Made by a program: the position numbers and the translations under genes
DNA from: DASZBR01 sp035943935
Lineage (GTDB): Bacteria; Pseudomonadota; Gammaproteobacteria; DASZBR01
DNA: 64,000 bases
Direction: 5' to 3'
Assembly: GCA_035943935.1 (NCBI GenBank)
Contig: DASZBR010000025.1
Span: forward strand, 1-64,000
Shown: one piece after another, positions 51,491 to 60,042 of the stretch
Position numbering within the stretch: the stretch's first letter is position 1
Layout: each line of letters opens with the position of its first letter
The notes under the pieces: generated by a model
Database searches by the model: none
Seen by the model: only the letters and a program-made list of their open reading frames with translations
Told to the model about the DNA's origin: nothing

Positions 51491-53296
51491 TTATTTTTTA
51501 CTGCTATCACGCGACAAGCTCATCCCAGATCTTCTTTCGTCCTCTTGTTTTCTTGTCACTGCGGGTGAATTTGCCACCGGTGTTGTAGGTGGCGCAGCCG
51601 TTTGACTTGTGCCTCTTCGTCCCATCAGAGGAGAAGCTTTTGGTGAATCTAAAGGTCCATTGCCTCGACCACTGGTGCGTGACGCAACAAAAGATTTTCT
51701 GCCGACTGCATCGCGTTTTTCTTGTTCTGTTTTTTCTCTATCTAGAATTGCAGCGGGAATAGCAAAGTCATCTGCACCAGAACCCGCTCGCACAACTCTT
51801 GCTCTTTCTCGTTGAGGCAATACAGGTGTTCCCGGTGTGCTGCTTGTTGCAGCAGCTTTGGATGTCTGCGCGGGAAGTTGACGGGCTAAGTTGTTCAATT
51901 CCATTTTATCTTCACTGGCACAGGCATTTTTTCTGGCTGTGAAGGCTTCAATTTTTTCACGATTTTCAGGATCGGCTTTTAGCGCAAAAAAAGCTTCAAT
52001 GGCGGAAAACGTATTCGCACGTCGCTCTGCATGATTAGCACTGGTTCTATTTTTTATGATGGCGTTTTCAAATAATGCTTTTAATTCAGGGCAACCTGAT
52101 TCAAGAATTGATTCTTCTGTCTCATCTTCTGCTGGCAAGAGAGATACCGTATGAACAATTTCATCACGTAATAATGTTAAATATTTTATTCTATCTGCGG
52201 GTTTTAATGCTTTATCGTCATCGCCGGTCCAATGTCGAGATTTTGCTTTCAGCTGTTCAAATTCATAGCGTTGGTTGGCGCTCATGGTGAGGCTGCTGGT
52301 TGCATTCAATAATCGTCCCAGTAGTCCACTCGATTTTAATTTCCGAGTAACATACAAGTTGTTATCTGGGTTATTGAGGAAAATATTGATAATTACAACA
52401 AGGCAATTCAACATTCCTACGGGATTGGTTTTTCCTATTCTCGCTAAAACACCCGCAAGTTCTTGGAATTCTACGCGCGCATGCACTTTTTCGCCGACAA
52501 CGAGCAGGTCTGCACCGAGAACCGTTCGATTTGAATAGTAATCATCTAACGCATGAATAAGCCTGCTTTTGGGGTTGATGAGATCCACGTATAAGTCATG
52601 GGGAACTTCCTCTAATGTATTGAGGGGTACGTGCTTTTTTGCGCTTGGTTCGAGTGCAAATAAATGGGCTTGAGTATCTGTACTGCAATTTTTTGCAGCA
52701 AGACCCAGTAGATGAACATCATTTCGAAAAAGGGCTTTAAGGGCTTCGATAATCGCGGCTTGATTCTCTTTATGTTTTTTTTCTTTTCCGAATCGAGGTG
52801 ATGGAGTTAATAATTCCTTAAAAATGGCCTCAAAATGGTTGACTCTTGACTGGGTGTATTCGCTCATCGTGGGATACATGGCGTTGAGATATTTTATTAA
52901 GTATTTTAAGCGAGCCTCTTCAGTGGGTAATGCTTGTTTGTCTTGTTTATCGTCGGGGATTTTTTGTTTGGTCATTTCCAGCAAAATGCCATTAAGCTTG
53001 TGTCGCCCATTCTCATCGAGGCGTGAGCGGGCAATGTTTAACAAACGTCCAAGAAATGCACTGGTTTTTAATTTGCTGTCTTTTTCACTCTCTCGGTAGT
53101 ATTTAAAAAAAGAATAAAGGGCAATGAGTAAAGGCTCATCGCTGTCTAATGTGCAAAGTTGTTTAAAAAGATAATGGTATTGAGAGCTATCAGAGGCAAG
53201 TTTGTTGAGTCCTTTGCGTGTAAAAGTCGTTAAACCAGACGCAATCTCTTCACGTAATGTTTTAGGTTCTTTGGATTGTTGAGCGCCTTCCATCAT
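51491..53296 (-). CDS. Modular helical protein, KLKxSxLLGRLL family (601 aa)
   Basis: The ATG at 53296 lies 7 bases after GGAG. This protein carries the best motif copies: KLKTSAFLGRLLN at residues 80-92 and KLKSSGLLGRLLN at 324-336 of the longer frame, 244 residues apart. Each is preceded by a hydrophobic helix (LLIALYSFFKYYRES; LNCLVVIINIFLNN) and followed by RLKYLIKYLNAMYP or RIKYLTLLRDEIVH, then a Lys/Arg-rich helix with AIIEALKALF or FSAIEAFFAL. The C-terminal 110 residues are disordered, Arg/Ser/Pro-rich and contain GRRGTSQTAAPPTTP. A shared upstream element lies 48 bp before the start. Function unknown. Confidence 0.66.
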   Translation of the reverse strand: MMEGAQQSKEPKTLREEIASGLTTFTRKGLNKLASDSSQYHYLFKQLCTLDSDEPLLIALYSFFKYYRESEKDSKLKTSAFLGRLLNIARSRLDENGRHKLNGILLEMTKQKIPDDKQDKQALPTEEARLKYLIKYLNAMYPTMSEYTQSRVNHFEAIFKELLTPSPRFGKEKKHKENQAAIIEALKALFRNDVHLLGLAAKNCSTDTQAHLFALEPSAKKHVPLNTLEEVPHDLYVDLINPKSRLIHALDDYYSNRTVLGADLLVVGEKVHARVEFQELAGVLARIGKTNPVGMLNCLVVIINIFLNNPDNNLYVTRKLKSSGLLGRLLNATSSLTMSANQRYEFEQLKAKSRHWTGDDDKALKPADRIKYLTLLRDEIVHTVSLLPAEDETEESILESGCPELKALFENAIIKNRTSANHAERRANTFSAIEAFFALKADPENREKIEAFTARKNACASEDKMELNNLARQLPAQTSKAAATSSTPGTPVLPQRERARVVRAGSGADDFAIPAAILDREKTEQEKRDAVGRKSFVASRTSGRGNGPLDSPKASPLMGRRGTSQTAAPPTTPVANSPAVTRKQEDERRSGMSLSRDSSKK

Positions 53297-53343
53297 AATT
53301 TTTCTCCGCAATTGGATTGATTAGTTCTTCCCTGGGAGTCTGA

Positions 53344-53414
53344 AGCGAAAATTCCATGTCCGCTTATTAAGGGTGACAGCCTACACTAAATCTATTAGAC
53401 TTTTCAAACTGAAT
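53344..53414 (-). promoter_or_regulatory. Shared upstream element, copy D
   Basis: Most divergent full-length copy, lying between the divergent 601-residue protein gene and the VgrG gene. TTGAAA and TAGGCT are kept with an 18-base spacer. The plus-strand gene begins 19 bp beyond it, so this copy may also influence vgrG. Confidence 0.55.
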
Positions 53415-53432
53415 CTACAAGGTAATAATAAA

Positions 53433-56400
53433 ATGACTACATTATTTGATCGCAATCCCACTGCATTACGTCTCGGACCATTCGGTTCGGAATACTTTTC
53501 TGTCACTGGTTTTACCAGTAATCAATTTTCATTTAACCAAAGTTATAAAACTACCGTATTTTTTACGGTGCGCCAGCATTTTTCTCCTCAAGAAGTTTTA
53601 CATAAATCAGCCTGTTTAAATTGGGGCGATAATTATATTCATGGTGTTATCTCGGAGAGTTCTTCTAAAAGCGTAACAATAAATTCGCCATTGTATCCCT
53701 TGAGTTTAATTCAGCACAGCCGTGTCTATGCCAATATGGATTTTGAGAAATTAATAAAAACAGTTCTGGAAAATAATAATTGGGGCTATAAACAAGACTT
53801 TAAGTTTTTATTAAGTACAGAATATCCTAGCTATAAATATACTGCTCAATATCAAGAAACTGATGTAGAGTTTATACAAAGACAGTGTTCGCGTTGGGGA
53901 ATATTTTTTGGATTTATCCAATGTAAAGAAAGAGCGGTATTGGTTTTTTGTGATGACAGTAAAAAATTTGCACAGCAATTTCCTGAGATTGAAATACCCT
54001 ATGAATTATTTAGCCAATATAAATTATGTCGAAAAGTATTAAATAAATCAGTCAAAATATCAGATTATAATCCTGATACGCCAGATCTGGATTTGTCTAT
54101 GGAAATAGATTCTCGAGAAATAGGGTATGGGTGTGATGATAGGCTTTATGAATTTTATCAAACGCGAGAATTGGGTGAGGTAATATTAAAAAGGCGATTA
54201 GAATATTATGATTGTACTAGAGAAGTTATATTTGCAGAAACGGATAATTTAAATTTAAAATTAGGCCAGAGAATAAATTCTAAAAATAAATCTTATATTT
54301 CAGAACTAAAATACCATATTGATATTCTCACCAACCAACGACATATTACGCTTACGCTTCGTGATAGTAGTCGAGCGTATCGTCCCGAATTACCCCGTTT
54401 ATTCCGCATGCCCGATGTTGCCGCTCATATTATCAGTAGTAAAGTCGATCAATCCGGTCGATATTATATTTCTCCAGATTATGATGAATGGCATGAAATC
54501 AATACGTATCCTGTCAGATTGTCTCAGCCTTGTACGGGCAATAATATCGGCTTTCATTTTCCCTTAATTAAAAATACGAAAGTATTCATTACGCATATCA
54601 ATGGCGATCCGGATAGGCCGGTGATTTTGGGTGTCATGCCATGCGAAGAACGACCGAGTCTGGTGACCGGTGAAAACAACTTGCATCACGTTTTAAAAAC
54701 CCCGGTGGGGAATCAATGGTTTATGGATGATAGTGAAGAGCAGTCTGCACTTAAATTTAATGCCACTGATGATCAGGCTGTTATAAATCTATTAGCCGAT
54801 CAAATTAAATTAGCTGCAGATCAAAATATTGAAATTAATGCTGAGCATGAGATTTCCCAGAAAGCAGAGAATTACAATCAAGCTATTGGGGGAGACCATA
54901 ATATAGCCATTAAAAATAATTATGGTATTCAGGCTATTCAATCAGACATGGCTTTTTCGAGTGGCCAGGATTTAAGCTTAAGTTCTCAGCAAATCAGTGT
55001 GAATTGTCCTAAAGCGATTAATATTGTTGCCGAAAAGGGTATTAACGTGTCGGCGAAGCAACTGAGTGTGGAAGCTAATCAAGCAGATATTAAAGCTAGT
55101 AATACTATTAAAATCAATTCAAGCACATTGAGCCTAAGCTCAAACTCAAAAATTATTATTGCCGTGGGTGGTTCAAGTATTGTTATTAGCCAAGCGGGAA
55201 TAATGATTAATGCAAAATCCGTTAACTTTTTAGGTGCGGTCAGTTCACCGCTGGGACAATTAGGTGGCTCGGGATCTCAATCTGTAAGTAATACATTAAA
55301 TTTAAGCCAATTTAATTTGAATTATATCAATCTAGAAAATAGATTTGCGCCGTATGCTATAAGTCGTGGAGAGGATGTGCTGTGGTCAGGTTGTGTCCGA
55401 GAAAAGAATGCTATTCATAATATTGATCTTTCTCAGCCATTAACGGTCAAGCATAAAGACTTGCCTGTTATTGCTGTTGATGGCAAACCGCAAAAGCCTG
55501 CTGAAGAATATAAATTGTTTCCTCAATTACATAAACAGCATCAGATAAATTTATTAAGCCAGCCTAAATATAAAAAAATTTCTCATAACAATAATCAATT
55601 TCATTGCGAATTATTAACCGAGGCTGAGATTAAGTATTTTAAAGAAAATAACAACAATTCTATTATCGTTTTTATTCATGGCTACAACGTAGAAGCAGGA
55701 CATTTTGGCGACTATAGCTATATTCGTACGCCACAAGAGGGTTTCGATAATGATACTGTCAATGGCACGGGTGCGCCGAATTGGTTGCTTCATATGGAAT
55801 ATAATTTAAATTGTGCAGCGCAAAATAGCTATCTCGAATTTCCCTGGGAAGAGCACGCGCTAGACTATAAGCGCATATTGGGTGTGCATTGGCATGGGTG
55901 TCAGAATATATATGATATTCCCTACAGTAGTGGTTTAAATTTTGCGGGCATGGAATTTAACGCGATTGGATCAGGATATGGCTTAATCCCTTTAATTAAA
56001 CAATTAAAATCGGCGGGATTAAAAATTAATATTATTGCCCATAGTTTAGGCTGTTTGACGGCCATTCAATTAATGGATTTATTGGGTCGCGAGCATCAGT
56101 GTTTAATAAACCATGTTATTTTATGGGAGCCGGCTGTTGCCAGTAGCGCACTTTCACCTATCGTCATTAATTCTCTCGAGCAAAAACGCACAGCTGTCAA
56201 AGAAACGCTTGAAGGCGAAGCGGGATCATTAATATTTTCACCCTTAATTCTTTATAACTATTATGGTGAGTATTTGCGGCAAAAGGCCGCGAAGTTTAAA
56301 CACATTCCGTTGTGGGATTTATATGAGAAAGATCCGTTTGCGTATTTTCCGTATGCATCTCGTGCCTCTCAAAAAATCCATGTGTTATACAGCCAGCATG

Positions 56401-56645
56401 ATGATGTGTTGAAATATGATTACCGATTGAACAATATGTTTGCGAGTTTGCCGCATTATAATTTTATGTTTAATCCGATGGGATTGTATGGTGCTGATAC
56501 TGAAACATTTAAATTATTAAAGGCTAAGTTAGTTTGCACGGATCAACAAGATTGGTTATTAGGCCACTCAGACATGAAAATACCCATAAAAGCTTTATTT
56601 GACCATGTTTATAAATTAATCATAACGGAGATTTGGAGTGTATGA
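53433..56645 (+). CDS. vgrG: VgrG-like spike protein fused to an alpha/beta hydrolase
   Basis: A 1070-residue protein (ATG at 53433 after CAAGG). Residues 1-350 match the gp27-like part of VgrG (SRVYANMDFEKLIKTVL, YQETDVEFIQRQCSRWGIFF). Next comes the gp5-like OB domain (YPVRLSQPCTGNNIGF, NGDPDRPVILGVMP, TPVGNQWFMDDSEEQ) and a Ser/Asn/Ile-rich beta-helix. From about 740 there is a hydrolase with VFIHGYN (H749), nucleophile S871 in IIAHSLGCLTA, and candidate D990/D991 and H1045. This is an evolved VgrG whose C-terminus would be a lipase or esterase effector delivered by a type VI spike. No other T6SS genes are in view. A downstream membrane gene overlaps its stop. Confidence 0.85.
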   Translation: MTTLFDRNPTALRLGPFGSEYFSVTGFTSNQFSFNQSYKTTVFFTVRQHFSPQEVLHKSACLNWGDNYIHGVISESSSKSVTINSPLYPLSLIQHSRVYANMDFEKLIKTVLENNNWGYKQDFKFLLSTEYPSYKYTAQYQETDVEFIQRQCSRWGIFFGFIQCKERAVLVFCDDSKKFAQQFPEIEIPYELFSQYKLCRKVLNKSVKISDYNPDTPDLDLSMEIDSREIGYGCDDRLYEFYQTRELGEVILKRRLEYYDCTREVIFAETDNLNLKLGQRINSKNKSYISELKYHIDILTNQRHITLTLRDSSRAYRPELPRLFRMPDVAAHIISSKVDQSGRYYISPDYDEWHEINTYPVRLSQPCTGNNIGFHFPLIKNTKVFITHINGDPDRPVILGVMPCEERPSLVTGENNLHHVLKTPVGNQWFMDDSEEQSALKFNATDDQAVINLLADQIKLAADQNIEINAEHEISQKAENYNQAIGGDHNIAIKNNYGIQAIQSDMAFSSGQDLSLSSQQISVNCPKAINIVAEKGINVSAKQLSVEANQADIKASNTIKINSSTLSLSSNSKIIIAVGGSSIVISQAGIMINAKSVNFLGAVSSPLGQLGGSGSQSVSNTLNLSQFNLNYINLENRFAPYAISRGEDVLWSGCVREKNAIHNIDLSQPLTVKHKDLPVIAVDGKPQKPAEEYKLFPQLHKQHQINLLSQPKYKKISHNNNQFHCELLTEAEIKYFKENNNNSIIVFIHGYNVEAGHFGDYSYIRTPQEGFDNDTVNGTGAPNWLLHMEYNLNCAAQNSYLEFPWEEHALDYKRILGVHWHGCQNIYDIPYSSGLNFAGMEFNAIGSGYGLIPLIKQLKSAGLKINIIAHSLGCLTAIQLMDLLGREHQCLINHVILWEPAVASSALSPIVINSLEQKRTAVKETLEGEAGSLIFSPLILYNYYGEYLRQKAAKFKHIPLWDLYEKDPFAYFPYASRASQKIHVLYSQHDDVLKYDYRLNNMFASLPHYNFMFNPMGLYGADTETFKLLKAKLVCTDQQDWLLGHSDMKIPIKALFDHVYKLIITEIWSV

Positions 56646-56926
56646 GCACATCATCAGAAAGCAGCTTGTTTAGATTGTTTGTTGTCGGTTGGATGAGTTT
56701 GTCGGGTGTGGGAATATTTTTATTGATGCTGTTAAGTTTTTTAGATATTAGCCAGTCAAGCATGGCGAATATCATGTGTGTTATTCCCTTGTTTTTATTA
56801 GGCTTATTAATTTATGCCTATGTTAAAAGCAAAGATGTTTTGTTAAGAAGGTTGTGTTACAGCTATATGATTATTGGCATTCCGTGTCTTCTGTTGATGT
56901 TTATTGCGCCGATGATGATGTCGTAA
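56642..56926 (+). CDS. Small membrane protein, candidate immunity partner
   Basis: A 94-residue protein with three hydrophobic helices (LFVVGWMSLSGVGIFLLMLL, IMCVIPLFLLGLLIYAYV, YSYMIIGIPCLLLMFIAPM). The ATG at 56642 overlaps the vgrG stop (ATGA), and a TTG 9 bases earlier is less likely. Effector genes at VgrG C-termini are normally followed by an immunity gene, and immunity to periplasmic lipases can be membrane-bound. The tight coupling supports that role, but no family match was recognised. Confidence 0.5.
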   Translation: MSTSSESSLFRLFVVGWMSLSGVGIFLLMLLSFLDISQSSMANIMCVIPLFLLGLLIYAYVKSKDVLLRRLCYSYMIIGIPCLLLMFIAPMMMS

Positions 56927-56939
56927 GGGTGGTGCGAGT

Positions 56940-57551
56940 TTATTTAATAACCGCAAACTCCTGGCTATCCGGGTCATATTGATAGACATCCGCAGTGGCA
57001 AGGTCAAACCACCAGCCATGAATACTTAATTTACCGGAATCTAATCGCGCTTTAACCTCTGGGTAGGTTTTTAAATGTTCTAATTGTTGGACGACATTAA
57101 TGTGCGACAACGCATTATGAGGTTCAGGAGGGAGAGGATTTAATTTTAATAATTTTTCATAGGACGGCTTGGCGTACGAAAGCCATTTTTCGATGGCTGA
57201 GCCAGGGCTTGGCATCGTATTGTCTGTAAACGCTCGCATGGCGCCACAGTCTGAGTGGCCACAAATGACTATATAAGAAATATTTAAGACCAGAGTTGAG
57301 AATTCTATCGCCGCAGCCACTGAGATGGCATCTTTTGCACCGTAGGGAGGGATAAGATTTCCAATGTTTCTCAATACAAATAAATCGCCCGGATCGGTTG
57401 AGGCAAAAGAATTTGGCACCACACGACTGTCACAACAACCGACAAAAAGCGTGTCGGGGGCTTGGCCATAGGCCAATTTGGAGTACTTTTCGCGGTATTC
57501 CTGTAATTTATGTTGCCGAAAGTCCTTTATACCGCGAAGAAGTTTCTTCAT
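56940..57551 (-). CDS. can: Beta-class carbonic anhydrase
   Basis: A 203-residue zinc enzyme interconverting CO2 and bicarbonate. Zinc ligands are C39 (CCDSR), H99 and C102 (GHSDCGAM), with the D41/R43 dyad. VLRNIGNLIPPYG and the C-terminal IHGWWFDLATADVYQYD are family features. The ATG overlaps the yidC stop (ATGA), making it the last gene of the rpmH-rnpA-yidD-yidC transcript, an unusual place for it. Confidence 0.95.
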   Translation of the reverse strand: MKKLLRGIKDFRQHKLQEYREKYSKLAYGQAPDTLFVGCCDSRVVPNSFASTDPGDLFVLRNIGNLIPPYGAKDAISVAAAIEFSTLVLNISYIVICGHSDCGAMRAFTDNTMPSPGSAIEKWLSYAKPSYEKLLKLNPLPPEPHNALSHINVVQQLEHLKTYPEVKARLDSGKLSIHGWWFDLATADVYQYDPDSQEFAVIK

Positions 57552-59215
57552 GATTTTTTAATTTTTTTTGTTTTTTTAGTTTTAGGTTGATTAGCACTTT
57601 CTTCTTTCTTTTTCTTCGAACGGGGAACAACGTGGTTCATGATGTAATACTGTTGCGAAATCGACAGTGTATTATTCACTACCCAATAAAGTACCAATCC
57701 TGCCGGGAAGCTTAAAAACAACGCCGTAAAAATAAACGGCATTGCCATCATGAGTTTTCGTTGCATCGGATCCGGCGCTTTAGGCGCAATCATTTGCTGA
57801 ATAAAGATGGTGATACCCATCAAAATCGGCAAAATATAATAGGGATCTTTAATAGACAAATCATGAATCCAAAAAATAAACGGCGCTTGGCGTAATTGTA
57901 CGCTTTCCATAATCACCCAATATAAAGACAAAAATACGGGGATTTGAACGAGGAGGGGTAAGCATCCGCCCAACGGATTAATTTTTTCACGCTTGTATAA
58001 TTCCATCGTGGCTTTGCCGAGTTTTTGTTTATCATCGCCGCAATTTAGTCGAATTTGTTCAATGCGCGGTTGTAACGCACGCATGTTTGCCATGGATCTA
58101 AAGCTTATAGAATTTAATTTATAGAATAAAATTTTAATAAATAATGTCACGAGAACAATAGACCATCCCCAATTGCCGGTAATTTTGTACATTTCTTTTA
58201 ATACGGCAAAAATCATGACCGCGATAAACCACAATATTCCGTAATCAACCGTTAGATTTAATCCGGGTGCAATTTTCGCAAGATCGCTGGCTATCTCTGG
58301 GCCTACATATAATTGATCCGATACGGTTTGAGTTTGTTGTGGCTGTAATGTCATCTGTGGGCTTTGCATTCCCAAGGTATAAATATTGTTATTGTCTTGC
58401 GTATAGTAGTGGTAAATTTCTGTGGGTGTGGGTACCCATGCACTTAAAAAGTAGTGTTGAACCATGGCGAGCCAGCCATTTTTTGCGGTCTGATTTAACG
58501 GTTCTTGTGACATATCTTTAAACGTTAATTTCTCATAACGTTTTTTCGGTGAGGACACTACACCGCCTAAAAACGTGCTGATATTAAAAGGGCCTACGCC
58601 TTTGGCGCTCACGGGTTTGCGTTGTAATTCAGCATAGGCGGTTGCTTGAACAGGCGCGCCAGAAATATTGGATATGCTTTGTTTTACTTGAATTAAATAA
58701 TCATCGGGTGAGAAAGAATAGGTTTTGGTAATTAACAACTTTGCATTTTGATAGGTTAATACCACATCATTATTTTCAACTTTGGCCTGATAGATCATTT
58801 GGTTTGCTGGGGGTAAATCTTTACTGATCACGCCACTCGTTGCGACATAATAGTCTTTTGGATCTTGCGAAAATAAAGTCGTGGGTGTGTTAGGTTCTTG
58901 TAACGACACGGGATATTTTAATAATTTTGCATTGACGATTGTGCCACCGACTCTGTCGATCGTTGCGTCTATTACATTGGTTTTTAATTGGACGTATTGA
59001 TTTTTAGTGGTGATGGTTGTGGGTGATGTAACTGGCGTTGGTGTAGTTGTCGAAACACCCGATGTTGATGTGACTGATGACGGTGTTGTAGTTGTTGTTG
59101 AAGTTGCCGTAGCAGGAACAGGGGTAGGCGCATGTTCTGCTTCCCAGGCATTAAATAACATCATGCCAATTAAAAATAATAATGACGCTAACATCAAACG
59201 GCGAAATTCAGTCAT
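57548..59215 (-). CDS. yidC: Membrane protein insertase YidC
   Basis: A 555-residue inner-membrane insertase working with or without Sec. The start at 59215 (MTEFRRLMLASLLFLIGMML) gives the correct N-terminal helix, and the longer frame from 59257 overlaps yidD further. A Thr/Val-rich linker is followed by the periplasmic P1 domain (FNISTFLGGVVSSPKKRYEKL) and the five-helix core (MYKITGNWGWSIVLVTLFIK, KMNPLGG-type KINPLGGCLPLLVQIPVF, LPAGL-like FPAGLVLYWVVNN). The C-terminus is basic (KKTKKIKKS), helping ribosome binding. Confidence 0.96.
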   Translation of the reverse strand: MTEFRRLMLASLLFLIGMMLFNAWEAEHAPTPVPATATSTTTTTPSSVTSTSGVSTTTPTPVTSPTTITTKNQYVQLKTNVIDATIDRVGGTIVNAKLLKYPVSLQEPNTPTTLFSQDPKDYYVATSGVISKDLPPANQMIYQAKVENNDVVLTYQNAKLLITKTYSFSPDDYLIQVKQSISNISGAPVQATAYAELQRKPVSAKGVGPFNISTFLGGVVSSPKKRYEKLTFKDMSQEPLNQTAKNGWLAMVQHYFLSAWVPTPTEIYHYYTQDNNNIYTLGMQSPQMTLQPQQTQTVSDQLYVGPEIASDLAKIAPGLNLTVDYGILWFIAVMIFAVLKEMYKITGNWGWSIVLVTLFIKILFYKLNSISFRSMANMRALQPRIEQIRLNCGDDKQKLGKATMELYKREKINPLGGCLPLLVQIPVFLSLYWVIMESVQLRQAPFIFWIHDLSIKDPYYILPILMGITIFIQQMIAPKAPDPMQRKLMMAMPFIFTALFLSFPAGLVLYWVVNNTLSISQQYYIMNHVVPRSKKKKEESANQPKTKKTKKIKKS

Positions 59216-59459
59216 GGTTGTTCTTTCTCTCTGGTATGGGATCAATGCCGCCTTCACAGAAGGGATGACATCGCAGTAATCGTTGTGTTCCTAATCGTAT
59301 TCCCTGAAATAGGCCATGTGTCTTGATGGCTTCTTGCATATAGTGCGAACAACTCGGGAAAAAACGGCAATGTTGCCCTAGAAAAGGGGCTAAAGCAAAT
59401 TGATAAAGCTTTATAAAACCTATGACGATTTTTTGGGGAATGTCGGTAATCGTAGCCAT
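59208..59459 (-). CDS. yidD: Membrane protein insertion efficiency factor YidD
   Basis: An 83-residue protein with the family hallmark CRFFPSCSHYMQEAIKTHG and a C-terminal RCHPFCEGGIDPIPE. An amphipathic N-terminal helix (IGFIKLYQFALAPFLG) attaches it to the inner membrane. It overlaps both rnpA and yidC, as is usual in this operon. Confidence 0.95.
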   Translation of the reverse strand: MATITDIPQKIVIGFIKLYQFALAPFLGQHCRFFPSCSHYMQEAIKTHGLFQGIRLGTQRLLRCHPFCEGGIDPIPERKNNHD

Positions 59460-59782
59460 TGTTGATCCATTTTCTCCCGCATCGCTTTTCTATCTAACTC
59501 ACGCATGGATTTATAAATGATAACGACCAGGTCAGCGTGAGGCAATTCGTGTTGTTTATGTCGAAAGCTTTCGCGCACGATGCGTTTAATACGGTGTCGA
59601 AGGAAGGCTTTGGGAACCTGTTTTTTGCTGACAGATACACACAGTCTAGGATGATCGAGGGTATTTTGAAGCGTAAAGATGGCCAAAAAAGGCGAGCTTA
59701 TCTTCCGGCCTCTTTTGCAGACCGTTTGGATATCAGCGTTTTGGGTAAGGTGAAGCGGGTGCCCGAAACTAAAGCTAGACAC
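59420..59782 (-). CDS. rnpA: Ribonuclease P protein component
   Basis: A 120-residue basic protein that binds M1 RNA and helps trim the 5' leader of tRNA precursors. The RNR-type signature is FLRHRIKRIVRESFR, and SVSKKQVPKAF precedes it. The start is GTG at 59782, overlapping the rpmH stop region by 8 bases. Length matches E. coli (119). Confidence 0.95.
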   Translation of the reverse strand: MSSFSFGHPLHLTQNADIQTVCKRGRKISSPFLAIFTLQNTLDHPRLCVSVSKKQVPKAFLRHRIKRIVRESFRHKQHELPHADLVVIIYKSMRELDRKAMREKMDQQWLRLPTFPKKSS

Positions 59783-59915
59783 TCAGGCTTTTACGTCCTT
59801 TTTTACGGCGGGCGTTGATGATTTTACGACCATTTTTGGTGGCCATACGAGCGCGGAAGCCGTGGGTACGTTTACGTTTAAGCTGTGTGGGTTGGAACGT
59901 TCTTTTCGTTGACAT
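59775..59915 (-). CDS. rpmH: 50S ribosomal protein L34
   Basis: A 46-codon gene, too short for usual ORF cut-offs, encoding MSTKRTFQPTQLKRKRTHGF and continuing RARMATKNGRKIINARRKKG to the end. This is the full L34 sequence pattern. It starts the rpmH-rnpA-yidD-yidC-can operon from a near-consensus promoter. dnaA, usually divergent and adjacent in gammaproteobacteria, is absent here. Confidence 0.97.
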   Translation of the reverse strand: MSTKRTFQPTQLKRKRTHGFRARMATKNGRKIINARRKKGRKSLSV

Positions 59916-59943
59916 AGTTTTCTACCTTCTTGCAAGGGGCGGA

Positions 59944-59972
59944 ATCATATAGGACGGTCTCCCGGATGTCAA
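59944..59972 (-). promoter_or_regulatory. Near-consensus sigma70 promoter for rpmH
   Basis: On the minus strand TTGACA (59972-59967) is followed by a 17-base spacer and TATGAT (59949-59944). The -35 is perfect, and the -10 differs at one base. It lies 29 bp before the rpmH ATG. Confidence 0.85.
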
Positions 59973-59990
59973 TTCATGAACTATACTAAT

Positions 59991-60018
59991 TAGTAGGGTC
60001 GAGTTAGTAGGGTCGAGT
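59991..60018. repeat. Two perfect tandem 14-bp repeats
   Basis: TAGTAGGGTCGAGT occurs at 59991-60004 and again at 60005-60018, between the divergent rpmH promoter and the proline-rich protein gene. It may be an operator or simple slippage. No DnaA box was found alongside it. Confidence 0.7.
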
Positions 60019-60042
60019 AAGACGGCAGGTTGGGGGTGTGTG

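Noticed and set aside
59916..60042. oriC between rpmH and the next gene
   Set aside because: No TTATNCACA-type DnaA box or AT-rich unwinding region, and dnaA is absent.
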